Origin: JADKAV01 sp037045455
GTDB lineage: Bacteria; Actinomycetota; Actinomycetes; S36-B12; UBA10799
Direction: 5' to 3'
Length of the DNA: 64,000 nt
Assembly (NCBI GenBank): GCA_037045455.1
Contig: JBAOIN010000003.1
Coordinates: 1-64,000 of the forward strand
Shown one piece after another: positions 10,449-18,983 of this stretch. The notes beneath the pieces were generated by a model. That model did not search any database. It worked only from the letters and a program-made list of their open reading frames with translations, and was not told where the DNA came from. Numbering within the stretch: position 1 is the first letter of the stretch; the number at the start of each line of letters is the position of its first letter. Both the position numbers and the translations under genes were made by a program.

Positions 10449-10780
10449 CTCCGCGCGACGAACTGGTGCTGGACGTCGTCGCACTCATCCCCGAGGGGGC
10501 GCTGGCCAGTTACGGTGACATCGCCGGGACCGTCACCGCGCTGGGCACAGCATGCACTGCGCGACAAGCAGCCGCCACGCTGTCCCACTACGGCGGAGGC
10601 GTGCCCTGGTGGCGGGTCGTGCAGGCCGCGGGAACCCTCGCCGACGAGGTTCTGCCGGCGGCTCGCACCCACCTGGTGGCCGAGGGCGTGGTGGTCGTCG
10701 GCCGGCGGGTCCCCCTGCAGGAACTGCGGTGGCAGCCTGATCTGGTGGTCCTGCGTGCGGAGTTGACGCTGGGCGGCTGA
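10445..10780 (+). CDS. Alkyltransferase-like protein (ATL), MGMT-family DNA-binding domain
   Basis: A 111-residue protein with the DNA-binding fold of O6-alkylguanine-DNA alkyltransferase. The active-site PCHRV is replaced by VPWWRVVQAAG, so Trp stands in place of the acceptor Cys. In the ATL family this means damage is bound and flagged for nucleotide excision repair, not reversed. The RQAAATL segment fits the recognition helix. GTG start overlaps the sbcC stop (GTGA), placing it in the repair operon. Confidence 0.85.
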   Translation: MTPRDELVLDVVALIPEGALASYGDIAGTVTALGTACTARQAAATLSHYGGGVPWWRVVQAAGTLADEVLPAARTHLVAEGVVVVGRRVPLQELRWQPDLVVLRAELTLGG

Positions 10781-10805
10781 CGACGCTGGATGCGACGATG
10801 GGCAG

Positions 10806-11150
10806 ATGGTGGACGTCACCCCGGAGCGCTTCGAGCAACTGGTCGAAGCCGCCGTCAACTCGATCCCGCAGCGGCTGGCGGCGCACATCGAGAATGTGGC
10901 GATCGTCATCGAGGACGAGGGCCCGGATCCCCACCTGCTCGGTCTGTACGAAGGGATCCCCCTGACCGAACGTGGCTCGTGGTACGTGGCGGCCCTGCCC
11001 GACCGGATCAGGATCTTCCGGCTGCCGATCCTGCGGATGTGCACCACCCAAGCCGAAGTGGTGCGGGAGGTGCACATCACAGTGGTGCACGAGATCGCCC
11101 ACCATTTCGGTATTGACGATGCCACGTTGCACGAGCTGGGCGTCGGCTAG
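10806..11150 (+). CDS. Small zinc metallopeptidase-like protein
   Basis: 114 residues with the zinc motif HEIAHHFGIDD near the C-terminus (HExxH plus a downstream acidic residue). This matches the short bacterial family often annotated as possible Zn-metallopeptidase (PF06262-like); substrates are unknown. The N-terminal part (FEQLVEAAVNSIPQRL) and YEGIPLTERG are also family-typical. It starts 25 bp after the ATL gene and may be the last member of the sbcDC operon. Confidence 0.8.
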   Translation: MVDVTPERFEQLVEAAVNSIPQRLAAHIENVAIVIEDEGPDPHLLGLYEGIPLTERGSWYVAALPDRIRIFRLPILRMCTTQAEVVREVHITVVHEIAHHFGIDDATLHELGVG

Positions 11151-11237
11151 CGCGGGTCGCCGTTGTTGAATTCCCACACAGTCTGCAGCGGCTGGGCGAA
11201 TTCGGGCCACGGTCTTTCTATTATGGAAAGGCGGGTT

Positions 11238-11243
11238 TATAGT
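11238..11243 (+). promoter_or_regulatory. Probable -10 box of a leaderless transcript
   Basis: TATAGT lies only 7 bases before the ATG at 11251, with TTTCTA 17 bp upstream as a weak -35. Transcription would start at or next to the A of the ATG, so the mRNA is probably leaderless, which is common in actinobacteria. No Shine-Dalgarno sequence is visible. Confidence 0.5.
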
Positions 11244-11250
11244 CATTGCT

Positions 11251-12009
11251 ATGAGCGATGAACTACGTACACTTCTGGAAGATGTTGCTGCTGGACGGGT
11301 TTCTGCCGAAGATGCCTCCAGCGCGATTCGCGGACTCACCGGCCCCGGGGACGTGGTACCGAGCACCGAAGAGGTGCGCCGAATTGCCATCAAAGCCGGC
11401 GCGGTCCGGCTGACGATCATTGGCGACGACGGTGTCGCCCAAGCAGTGGCCGAGGGCCCGCACACGATGCGCCAGGAGGGGGACGCGCTGCTGATCGACA
11501 CCAACACCACCGAGGGCGAGTTCACGGCCGAACCGCCGCGTTCGGCGTTCATCACCTGGGTGGGTCAGATGATCAACCGAGTTGGTGCCAGCGTGACGAT
11601 CCGGGTGAACCCGGAGCTTCCGCTGCAGGTGCTGCTCGTCGGCGGTGTCCTCGACCTGTCCGGTGTGCGTGCCGGTGCCAGCATTGGCGTTGAGGCGGGT
11701 TCCGGCCAGGTGAGCGGCAGCGGACCACTGCTGTTCGATGTGGCCAGCGGGAGCGGGCGGGTCGACTGGGCGTTCAGCGGCCAGTCCCGGGTCCGCGCCG
11801 ACATGGGTTCGGTCAACGTCACCGTCCGCCCAGACTCTGATGTCGTGCTCACTGCCGACAGTTCACTCGGGCAGGCCGTCGTGCGCACCCATCAGGGCAA
11901 CGAGACCGCGCCGCAGGGCGCCAGCACGACGCCGGTGACCGTGGGTCAGGGAAGCGGCCGGCTGACCGTGAGTGCCCGCATGGGTGCCGCCCAGGTGACC
12001 ATCGCATGA
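11251..12009 (+). CDS. DUF4097-like beta-solenoid protein with N-terminal short helical motif
   Basis: 252 residues. An N-terminal motif (LLEDVAAGRVSAEDASSAI) resembles the C-terminal motif of the next gene product. After residue 45 the chain is a run of short Gly/Val/Ser-rich beta strands (GASIGVEAGSGQVSGSGPL and similar), the pattern of DUF4097-type beta-helix proteins. No signal peptide or membrane segment is seen. The stop overlaps the next ATG (ATGA), so the pair is co-translated. Such proteins commonly pair with DUF2089; their function is unknown. Confidence 0.65.
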   Translation: MSDELRTLLEDVAAGRVSAEDASSAIRGLTGPGDVVPSTEEVRRIAIKAGAVRLTIIGDDGVAQAVAEGPHTMRQEGDALLIDTNTTEGEFTAEPPRSAFITWVGQMINRVGASVTIRVNPELPLQVLLVGGVLDLSGVRAGASIGVEAGSGQVSGSGPLLFDVASGSGRVDWAFSGQSRVRADMGSVNVTVRPDSDVVLTADSSLGQAVVRTHQGNETAPQGASTTPVTVGQGSGRLTVSARMGAAQVTIA

Positions 12010-12374
12010 CCGCCGTGCACAACGCTCCCTCGGCTTGCCCGGTCTGCCGGGAGGAGTTGCTGACCACCCGCTTGACGTGTCCGTCGTGCCACACCGAGGT
12101 GTCGGGCACGTTCGGTGGGTGCCGGTACTGCAAGTTGTCCGAGGAGGATCAAAGCCTGCTCGCGGTCTTCTTGCGCAGCCGGGGCAACCTGCGCGACGTG
12201 CAAGCCCATCTCGGAGTGTCCTACCCGACGGCTCGGCAACGGTTCCAGGACCTGCTCGTCCGGCTCGGCCTCGATCAGCCGATCACCGACCCCAACGAGG
12301 TCATGCAGGATCTCGCAGCCGGCCGGATCAGCGTCGAGGAGGCGCAGGCGATACTGCAGGAAGGGCAGGCCTAA
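12006..12374 (+). CDS. DUF2089-like zinc-ribbon/HTH regulator
   Basis: 122 residues. Two CxxC pairs near the N-terminus (CPVC, CPSC) and a third (CRYC) suggest a zinc ribbon. Next comes a helix-turn-helix-like stretch (GNLRDVQAHLGVSYPTARQR), then the helix DLAAGRISVEEAQAIL. This order matches the DUF2089 family, predicted transcription factors. Its C-terminal motif is the same type as the N-terminus of the partner encoded upstream, hinting that the two proteins share an interaction module. Confidence 0.75.
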   Translation: MTAVHNAPSACPVCREELLTTRLTCPSCHTEVSGTFGGCRYCKLSEEDQSLLAVFLRSRGNLRDVQAHLGVSYPTARQRFQDLLVRLGLDQPITDPNEVMQDLAAGRISVEEAQAILQEGQA

Positions 12375-12440
12375 GGAACCACTGACCAATCATGTCCCGG
12401 CTGCAACGCTCGGAACAGCATTAATCAGTGCTTCCCTCAG

Positions 12441-13188
12441 TCAGTCGCCGGACTCCCGGGCCGCGCGGTCCGCGGCTTCCTGGGCGCGCATCTGTTCCAG
12501 AGTGGGTGCTCCGCCGCCGAACCTGGCGGGCCACCACCACGCCTCAGGCTCTGGCTTGGGCTGGTAGTTCTGGATCGTCTGGTCGTACAGGCTCTGCATG
12601 CGGGAGCGCAGACTGGCGATCGCTTCCAGCGGGTCATCCTGCGCTGTCACCGTCATGGGCGCGCCCGACCGTGAGCGCGACCAGCGTCCCGCGGGTCATC
12701 TGCCTGGGGTGGCCCTTGGTCCATAACCTCTGCCCCCCGAACGTGATCATCGGCACGATCGGCACACCGGCCTCGGCGGCCATGCGCACCGCACCGGACT
12801 TGAAGTCCTTCACCTCGAACGACTGGCTGATCGTCGCTTCCGGGAACACCCCGACCACTTCGCCGTCCCGAAGCCATTGGACCGCATGATCCATGGATCC
12901 GGCACCGGCCGCGCGATCGACCGGGATGTGATGCATCGAGCGCATCAGCGGCCCCGAGACCGGGTGGTCGAACGTGGACTTCTTCGCCATGAACCGGACC
13001 AGGCGCTTGGACGGCCGCGCCGCGTAGCCGCAGAAGATGAAGTCGAAGTACGAGACATGATTGCTGGCTAGCACCGCCCCCCCACTGCGGGGAATGTGCT
13101 CGCCGCCGGTCAGCGTGAAGCGGATGTTGAACGCGCGGAAGAAGCCGTACGCGGACATGATGATCGGCGGGTACGTGATGTCCAGCAT
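12441..13188 (-). CDS. 1-acyl-sn-glycerol-3-phosphate acyltransferase family (one frameshift)
   Basis: PlsC-type acyltransferase acting in phospholipid synthesis at the membrane. The HxxxxD motif is NHVSYFD and the third motif is VFPEATIS. The first frame runs to 12634; the C-terminal tail (ASLRSRMQSLYDQTIQNYQ, then WWWPARFGGGAPT) is in another frame from 12656 to 12441. That tail is characteristic of actinobacterial PlsC proteins, so the two pieces are one gene of about 248 residues. Removing one g near 12662 restores VGRPMTVTAQ. Convergent with the DUF2089-like gene, 66 bp away. Confidence 0.85.
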
Positions 13189-13201
13189 GGGCTCAATACT
13201 T

Positions 13202-13959
13202 TCACTCGGGCCCGGCGCTGTCCCTGGACAGACCGAAGAGGTTGCTCTGGATCCAGTTCTGGACCGGTTGCTGGCGGCGTTGCCACTTCTGGGCGCGGGC
13301 CTGCGCCTTCGCCAGCTTCTGCGGCTTGTTGCGGTAGCGGTAATAGGCCCACGGTGAGCCCGGTTTGGCGATCCGGAACATCGAAACCCAGGCGATGATC
13401 GGCACGGCCACCGAGAGCGCAGCCAGCCACAACTTGCCCTTGAGGATCGTGGTCATCAGAGGTAGGAAGGCGAACGCGAGGAAGAAGAGATCCGCCGAGG
13501 GCATTCATCCAGAAACCCGTGACCTCGTCGGGGTTGGGCTGATTAGGTGCGGCCACGAGCAGGGCGGAGAACAGCACGACCGCGGCCAGCGTCACCGCGT
13601 CCGCGGAAAGCCGGCCTTCATTGCTCCAATACACGTCGTCCATGTGCAGCACCATGGCGAACTCATCCAGCACCAGGGCGGCGCCGATGCCGAACATCAT
13701 GCCCGCGATCTGACGCCAGATCCCGTGCTCGCCGGAGCCCAGGGCGAGCACCCCGCCGAGCAGCAGCACGATCAGGCCAGGGATGACGTGGTGGACGTGC
13801 GTCCCGCCGGTGGACACGTTGCGGAAGGGTCCCTTTGCCGGCCCGGATCATTCGCGTGATGGTGCGAGTCACCAGGAACGTCACGAGGAACGCAAGCAGG
13901 GCCAGGAACAGTGGCTGCCGCCCGGGCTCGAGGATCTCACGGGAGTACCAGTGCAGCAT
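13202..13959 (-). CDS. Conserved actinobacterial integral membrane protein (two frameshifts)
   Basis: Three overlapping frames join into one protein of about 250 residues: MLHWYSREILEPGRQPLFLA (frame 1), then GTHVHHVIPGLIVLLLGG and LVLDEFAMVLHMDDVYWS (frame 2), then SADLFFLAFAFLPLMTT and RYRNKPQKLAKAQAR (frame 3). Breaks fall near 13840 and 13507; deleting one c in a ccc run at the second joins WMNA to SADLFF. Five or six membrane segments and a basic C-terminal tail are visible. I recognise the protein as conserved in actinobacteria but of unknown function. Start ATG 13959. Confidence 0.75.
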
Positions 13960-14021
13960 CGTGCAAGCCTACGGCGCTGACCTTCGTGATCTCCGCGTGA
14001 CGAGCAAGCACCCGGTTCTCT

Positions 14022-14027
14022 TACACT
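14022..14027 (+). promoter_or_regulatory. Probable -10 box upstream of the LRV-repeat gene
   Basis: TACACT, the same box as upstream of rpmE and glyA in this window. It ends 33 bases before the ATG at 14061. No clear -35 hexamer can be named. Confidence 0.35.
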
Positions 14028-14060
14028 GCGTAGCGTGTCCGAAGTCCTAGGTCGTCGCTG

Positions 14061-14510
14061 ATGCCCGACGGCAAACTCACGCTCGCTCGTGACGCGCGCA
14101 CTCCGGGCAAGACGCTGGCCAAGCTGGCCGGGCACAAGAACTGGTCCGTGCGAGCCGACGTCGCCAATCATCCCCGCACGCCGGGCAAGACATTGTCCAA
14201 GTTGGCCGAGGACAAGCGATGGGAAGTGCGCACCGAGGTCGCACTGAACCCGAATGCCAGCAGTAAGGTCTTGGCGCTGATGGCCGGCGATGACCACGCG
14301 GCCGTGCGCACTGCCGTCGCGTTGAACCTCAGCACGCCGGGTTCAGCACTGCGCCGACTGGCTAGAGACAAGGTCGCCACGGTGCGACTGCGCGTGGCGG
14401 AGAATCCGAACGCACCGACCGGAGTTGTCCGCAAACTGACAGCCGATGACGACGACGAGGTGCGCCGGGCCGCGCAGGAGAATCACCGGACGCCGAAGAA
14501 GGTCAAGTGA
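14061..14510 (+). CDS. LRV (leucine-rich repeat variant) protein
   Basis: 149 residues built of about six repeats of roughly 24 residues of the form TPGKTLAKLAGHKNWSVR..VA.NP. Repeats begin near residues 13, 37, 61, 85, 109 and 133. This is the alternating 3-10/alpha-helix pattern of LRV proteins, a superhelical binding scaffold related in style to HEAT repeats. The family is best known from an Azotobacter protein next to nif genes; here there is no such context. Its stop overlaps the GTG start of the glycosidase-like gene. Confidence 0.8.
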   Translation: MPDGKLTLARDARTPGKTLAKLAGHKNWSVRADVANHPRTPGKTLSKLAEDKRWEVRTEVALNPNASSKVLALMAGDDHAAVRTAVALNLSTPGSALRRLARDKVATVRLRVAENPNAPTGVVRKLTADDDDEVRRAAQENHRTPKKVK

Positions 14511-15440
14511 CCCTGGCCACCCTGCGCCGGGCGGAGGTGGCCGACCTGCGCTGGCGAGTGCGTCCGGATCCGGTTTTGCAACCACCCTTCCCGTCGCCCG
14601 TGATCGCCGACCCCACCTTCCTGCCGCCGGATCAGACTCCGGGCGGTGATTGGCGGTTATGGGCGCATTCCCTGCTCGGCTTGCATGCCTATCGCAGTGA
14701 CGACGGCGTGCAATGGCAGGGTGCCGGGACTGTGACACGCAACGCGCTGCGCGGGCAGGTGACGGCCCACGCTGGGCGGTACCGCCTGGCCTACGAGAAG
14801 ACCCGCCTGTTCATGCCGATCGGTGTGCCCTGGCTGTCCTGGATCGAATCGCGCACGTCCTTGGATCTGCAGACCTGGGGTCCGCCGAGCCGCTTGCTGG
14901 AACCGAGCCTGCCCTGGCATGCGTCCGGGCGCAGTCGAGCCGTCTCCAACCCGTGCCTGGTGCCGCTGTCCGATGGCAAGTGGCGGCTGTACTACTCCGC
15001 CGGGTCTGACGCTGCTGCCGGATTGCGGGTTCAACGAGCCCACGTGGATCGGCGTGGCCGAAGGCCCTGGCCCAGACGGCCCATTCGAGTCGCGCCCCGA
15101 GCCATTGCTGGGTCCGGGAGACGGTCCCGCGTCGCTGTGTGCCGGGGCCCTCAAGGTCCTGCGCGTGGCCGACGGGTGGGTCGGGTTTCAGAACGCGATC
15201 ACCTGGGACGGCAGGCACTCCGGGTCGGAGATCTGGGTGCTGGGCTCGGCCGACGGGCTGAAGTGGGAGGTGCTCTCGGATCGGCCCGTGCTGGCGCCCA
15301 CGGGCAGCGGCTGGATGGCCACGCACGTTTACGCGTTGGACGTCCGGGATACCCCGGACGGACCGCGCATGTACTTCAACGCTCGGGATGGCTACCACTG
15401 GACCCGGGGTAGAGAGCGAATCGGTTTCGCGACCGTCTAG
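14507..15440 (+). CDS. Glycosidase-like five-bladed beta-propeller protein (one frameshift)
   Basis: About 310 residues after repair. Repeated blade motifs such as DPTFLPPDQTPGGDWRLWAH, NPCLVPLSDGKWRLYYSAGS, WVGFQNAITWDG and GPRMYFNARDGYHW resemble the GH32/43/62/68 clan of beta-propeller glycosidases. A clean catalytic Asp/Glu set cannot be named from sequence alone. No signal peptide, so the protein is probably cytoplasmic. The frame breaks near 15007; removing one t gives SAGSTLLPDCGFNEPTW. GTG start overlaps the LRV gene stop, so the two are probably co-translated. Confidence 0.75.
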
Positions 15441-15456
15441 GGGTGCGTGCAAGATC

Positions 15457-15530
15457 GTTTGTCGCGTTGTTGGTGCTAAACCCGGCGTGTCGCGCCGACA
15501 ACGCAACAGCCAGGGCAACTTCGCGACAAT
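15457..15530. repeat. Family I palindromic repeat, copy B
   Basis: Lies just after the glycosidase-like gene. Left end GTTTGTCGCGTTGTTG, core CCCGGCGTGTCG, middle CCGACAACGCAACAG and right end CAACTTCGCGACAAT. It is collinear with copies A, D and E over its full length. Confidence 0.8.
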
Positions 15531-15655
15531 GCGGCGCAGTTCGGCCCACCGCGAGCCGAGCGCCCGGGCCCGATGGACCACAGTCGGCCGCGGTGCGGCC
15601 GAGCCCCCGGCAGGAACCGTCGGCCCTGCGGGCCTCCTCCCGAATCCTGCAGCAT

Positions 15656-15699
15656 GGCACAAAGCTGAGGGCCCCACTGGGGCCTCTCGGCTTTGTGCC
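15656..15699 (-). terminator. Long hairpin at the tRNA-Arg 3' end
   Basis: GGCACAAAGC and GCTTTGTGCC plus an inner GGCCCC/GGGGCC stem form a stem of about 20 bp with one bulged base and a 3-base loop. It begins at the tRNA 3' end on the minus strand. No U-run follows, so termination or 3' processing is inferred. Confidence 0.6.
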
Positions 15700-15767
15700 C
15701 CCGGCAGGATTCGAACCTGCGCGCATGGCTCCGGAGGCCACTGCTCTATCCCCTGAGCTACGGGGGC
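15696..15767 (-). tRNA. tRNA-Arg (anticodon CCG)
   Basis: On the minus strand the acceptor stem GCCCCCG pairs with CGGGGGC, the D arm is GCTC/GAGC, the anticodon stem GTGGC/GCCAT encloses the loop CTCCGGA (anticodon CCG, reading CGG), and the T arm is GCAGG TTCGAAT CCTGC. The 3' CCA is not encoded. 72 nt. Confidence 0.96.
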
Positions 15768-15836
15768 TTGGGGTGATTCCACCCTAGCAACCGGCGGTCA
15801 CGCAGTTCCTTGGCGGGCGCGGGTACCTTGGGCAGT

Positions 15837-16400
15837 GTGCGGTGGCGGCTCCTGATCTGCGTCGTGATGCTTGCCGCGTGCGATCAGCTCCAACCCGCTC
15901 CGCATCCGACGGCATTGCCCGGGGCATTTCCGACCGGCCCGCCGGACGCCGGCACCACCATCGCCGGCCAGCCCTGGGACCTGTGCACCAAGAAGCAACT
16001 CAAGACCTACCCGCCGGTGCTCGACAAGCCGGCCACGACGTACTACGCGGGCCCGTGGTGCCGCAGCGAGGACGGCGGCACCGCCTTCTTGTGGGTTTAT
16101 GCCAAGCCCTTGTTCAACGGCGAGTTGCCGGAGGAGATCCGCTCGTACGTCAACCAGGACGCAGCTCTACTGGCCCGGGGCCTGCGCACGACGGGCTACT
16201 CGATGATCAGTTCCTCCCCGCGTGGCACCGACGTGCGGTACGAAGCGCGGCGTCCGACCTCACCCAACGTAGTGCGCGTCGAGGTGCTCGGGGAGAATCC
16301 GCCGCCGCAGGGCCAGACCTATGCGGGGACCGATCCGCTGCGGCTGGGCGTCGCGGTCCGCAAGGCAGGACCCACGGATACCCCCGCACCCACCCCCTAG
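15837..16400 (+). CDS. Putative lipoprotein of unknown function
   Basis: About 187 residues. The GTG at 15837 gives a short signal peptide (RWRLLICVVMLAAC) ending in a lipobox, LAAC, so the mature protein is probably lipid-anchored outside the membrane. The rest has no motif I recognise; it contains two further Cys residues (DLCTKKQL and GPWCRSE) and a Pro-rich end. It sits 11 bp before argS but need not be related to it. Confidence 0.7.
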   Translation: MRWRLLICVVMLAACDQLQPAPHPTALPGAFPTGPPDAGTTIAGQPWDLCTKKQLKTYPPVLDKPATTYYAGPWCRSEDGGTAFLWVYAKPLFNGELPEEIRSYVNQDAALLARGLRTTGYSMISSSPRGTDVRYEARRPTSPNVVRVEVLGENPPPQGQTYAGTDPLRLGVAVRKAGPTDTPAPTP

Positions 16401-16410
16401 TCTTGAATGC

Positions 16411-18057
16411 ATGACGCCTGACGCACTGGTTGCCGCCATAACCGCCGCTCTGGCTGAAGTGCCTGAGACCCGCGACCTCGACGTCGACGTGCGTGTGGAA
16501 CGGCCGAAGAACCGCGACCACGGTGATTGGGCCACCAACGTGGCGCTCGTGAGCGCCAAGCGCGCTGGCCTGCCGCCGCGCGACCTCGCTGCGAAACTGG
16601 TGGCCGCGCTTCAGACGAACGAAGGCATCGCGCGGCTCGACATCGCTGGCCCGGGTTTCATCAACATCACGCTGGCCGCCGACGCACAGGGCCGCATCGC
16701 CGCCGACATCGTCGCGGCCGGGAGCGCCTACGGGCGCATCGACGCATTGTCCGGAACTGCTGTGAACCTTGAATTCATTTCCGCCAATCCGACCGGTCCA
16801 CTGCACCTGGGCCACACCCGCTGGGCGGCGGTCGGCGATGCCATGGCGCGGGTGCTGGCCGCTGCCGGCGCCGAGGTGGACCGGGAGTTCTACATCAACG
16901 ACCGCGGCGTGCAGATGGACAAGTTCGGCATGTCGCTCGAGGCTCGCGCGGTGGGTGAGCAACCGCCGGAGGGCGGCTACCAGGGGGAGTACATCAAGGA
17001 CCTCGCCGAGCGGATCGTGGCCAACGACCCGGGCATTCTCGATCTGCCGGCAGATCAGCGGTGGGTGGCCTTCCGGGAGGCCGGCTATGCCTTGCAACTG
17101 CAGCAGCAGAAGGACGTCCTCGACAACTTCCGCACCCACTTCGACGTGTGGTACTCCGAGCGGTCGCTGCACGAGTCAGGTGCCGTCGACCGAGGAATGG
17201 CGAAACTGCGCGAGCAGGGCCACGTCTTCGAAGAGGACGGTGCGGTGTGGCTTCGCACCACGGACTTCAGCGACGACAAGGATCGCGTGCTGATCAAGGC
17301 CGACGGCGAACTCACCTACTTCGCGTCAGACACCGCCTATTACGTGGACAAGCGGGCCCGCGGCTTCGACATCTGCGTGTACCTGCTCGGCGCCGACCAC
17401 CACGGCTACGTCAACCGGCTGCGGGCCGTTGCCGCGTGTGCTGGTGACGATCCGGACTACAACATCGAGATCCTGATCGGGCAGCTCGTAAAGATGTTCA
17501 AGGGCGGCGAGGAGGTCCGGCTGTCGAAGCGGACGGGCGCCATGATCACGCTGGAAGACCTGGTGGACGAGGTGGGTGTCGACGCCGCCCGCTACACGCT
17601 GATCCGCTACCCGGCCGACTCGCCGCTGATGATGGACCTGGACCTGCTGGTTTCGCGCACGAACGAGAACCCGGTCTACTACGTGCAGTACGCCCATGCC
17701 CGGATCGCCTCAGTGCTGCGCAACGCCACCGACCTGGGCATCGACTGGCGGACGGCGGAGTTCGACCCAGGTCTGCTTGAGCACGAACGGGAGAGCGCGC
17801 TGCTCGGCGTGCTCGCGGACTTCCCGCGGATCATCGCCACGGCTGCTGAACTGCGCGAACCGCACCGGGTCTGCCGCTACCTCGAGGAGGTGGCCACGGC
17901 CTACCACAAGTTCTACGACTCCTGCCGTGTGCTGCCCAGGTCCGACGAGGAGTTGTCCGGGCTGCACGTCGCGCGGTTGTGGCTGTGTGCGGCATCCCGT
18001 CAGGTCATCGCCAACGGCCTGGATCTGTGCGGGGTGACGGCGCCGGAGCGGATGTGA
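16411..18057 (+). CDS. argS: Arginyl-tRNA synthetase
   Basis: A class I aminoacyl-tRNA synthetase of 548 residues charging tRNA-Arg. The HIGH motif is in SANPTGPLHLGHTRWAA near residue 131 and the KMSKS equivalent is RLSKRTGAMITLEDL near residue 370. The N-terminal additional domain and the C-terminal DALR domain (YLEEVATAYHKFYDSC) are complete. ATG 16411 is taken as the start. Stop overlaps the following SDR gene by 4 bp (GTGA). A tRNA-Arg gene lies 640 bp upstream on the other strand. Confidence 0.97.
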   Translation: MTPDALVAAITAALAEVPETRDLDVDVRVERPKNRDHGDWATNVALVSAKRAGLPPRDLAAKLVAALQTNEGIARLDIAGPGFINITLAADAQGRIAADIVAAGSAYGRIDALSGTAVNLEFISANPTGPLHLGHTRWAAVGDAMARVLAAAGAEVDREFYINDRGVQMDKFGMSLEARAVGEQPPEGGYQGEYIKDLAERIVANDPGILDLPADQRWVAFREAGYALQLQQQKDVLDNFRTHFDVWYSERSLHESGAVDRGMAKLREQGHVFEEDGAVWLRTTDFSDDKDRVLIKADGELTYFASDTAYYVDKRARGFDICVYLLGADHHGYVNRLRAVAACAGDDPDYNIEILIGQLVKMFKGGEEVRLSKRTGAMITLEDLVDEVGVDAARYTLIRYPADSPLMMDLDLLVSRTNENPVYYVQYAHARIASVLRNATDLGIDWRTAEFDPGLLEHERESALLGVLADFPRIIATAAELREPHRVCRYLEEVATAYHKFYDSCRVLPRSDEELSGLHVARLWLCAASRQVIANGLDLCGVTAPERM

Positions 18058-18866
18058 GCCGGGTTGCGCTGATCACCGGAGCCTCATCCGGAATCGGTGC
18101 TGCGACTGCGCGGTTGCTGCATTCCCACGGATACCGAGTGGTGCTGGTCGCACGCTCTGCCGATGCACTGCAGGCGTTGGCCGACGAGCTCGGGGATGGG
18201 GCGTGGGCGCGGCCCTGCGACGTCTCGGACCTCGCTTCCTTGCCCGGTCTCGTGCAAGAGGCCGTCGAGCACTTCGGCACCCTGGACGTTCTGGTCAATA
18301 ACGCCGGCGTGCATCACCGGGGATCGATGCTGCGTCACACGCCCGAGCAATTGGCCGAGATGATTACCGTCAACACCGCAGCGCCGATTGCCCTGACCCG
18401 GATCGCGGCAGACTTCATGCCACCCGGCTCGGTGGTGGTGAACGTGGCCAGCCTGGCTGGGAAACTGCCGGTGCCCGGGGCAGCGACCTACTCGGGGAGC
18501 AAAGCGGGCTTGCGGTTCTGGGCGATGGCGGCTGCCGAGGACCTCGCTGCCCGCCAAATCCGGATCGCCAGCATCAACCCGGGTCCAGTGGACTCCGGCT
18601 TTCTCGAGACCGACCTCGACAACGTGACACCGATGACCTTCAGCCAGCCGATGAGCACGGTGGAGCAGTGCGCGCAGGCGGTGTTGCGGGCGATCGAGAG
18701 CGAGGTGGCCGAGATCGACCTGCCGTTCGCCTCCGGCAAGCTGGCCACGCTGGGCTATGTAGCACCGCCCCTGCGCCGCTTGCTTCGTCCCGTGCTGGAG
18801 AAGCGTGGGGCCCGCGTGAAGGAGCAGTTGCGGAATCGCAAACGTGCGGATACGGGCCACATATGA
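18054..18866 (+). CDS. SDR-family oxidoreductase
   Basis: 270 residues. TGASSGIGAATAR near the N-terminus, NNAGVHHRG, the catalytic YSGSKAG and a C-terminal basic extension (LLRPVLEKRGARVKEQLRN) place it in the classical SDRs, close in layout to membrane-associated lipid-type reductases. GTG start overlaps argS. Its final codons and stop fall inside the palindrome at 18848-18875, so the last residues (DTGHI) are encoded by that element. Confidence 0.9.
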   Translation: MSRVALITGASSGIGAATARLLHSHGYRVVLVARSADALQALADELGDGAWARPCDVSDLASLPGLVQEAVEHFGTLDVLVNNAGVHHRGSMLRHTPEQLAEMITVNTAAPIALTRIAADFMPPGSVVVNVASLAGKLPVPGAATYSGSKAGLRFWAMAAAEDLAARQIRIASINPGPVDSGFLETDLDNVTPMTFSQPMSTVEQCAQAVLRAIESEVAEIDLPFASGKLATLGYVAPPLRRLLRPVLEKRGARVKEQLRNRKRADTGHI

Positions 18867-18875
18867 CCCCGATCC
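18848..18875. repeat. Family IV dyad, copy 1
   Basis: GGATACGGGCCACATATGAC followed by CCCGATCC, an imperfect 28-bp palindrome. A second copy starts 61 bp downstream with 24 of 28 bases identical. It overlaps the end of the SDR gene. Confidence 0.7.
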
Positions 18876-18908
18876 ACACGTCTAGTTAGAGGGCACGCAC
18901 AGAACGAT

Positions 18909-18936
18909 GGATTCGGGTCACATCTGGCCCCGATCC
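18909..18936. repeat. Family IV dyad, copy 2
   Basis: GGATTCGGGTCACATCTGGC followed by CCCGATCC. It shares the frame GGAT-CGGG-CACAT-TG-CCCCGATCC with copy 1. It ends 47 bp before the lysA start, so an operator pair for lysA or a tandem 3'-end hairpin are both possible. Confidence 0.7.
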
Positions 18937-18983
18937 ATGCAGAATCCCTTTAGCTGAGGCTCGCTGGCACATACCCTGAACCC

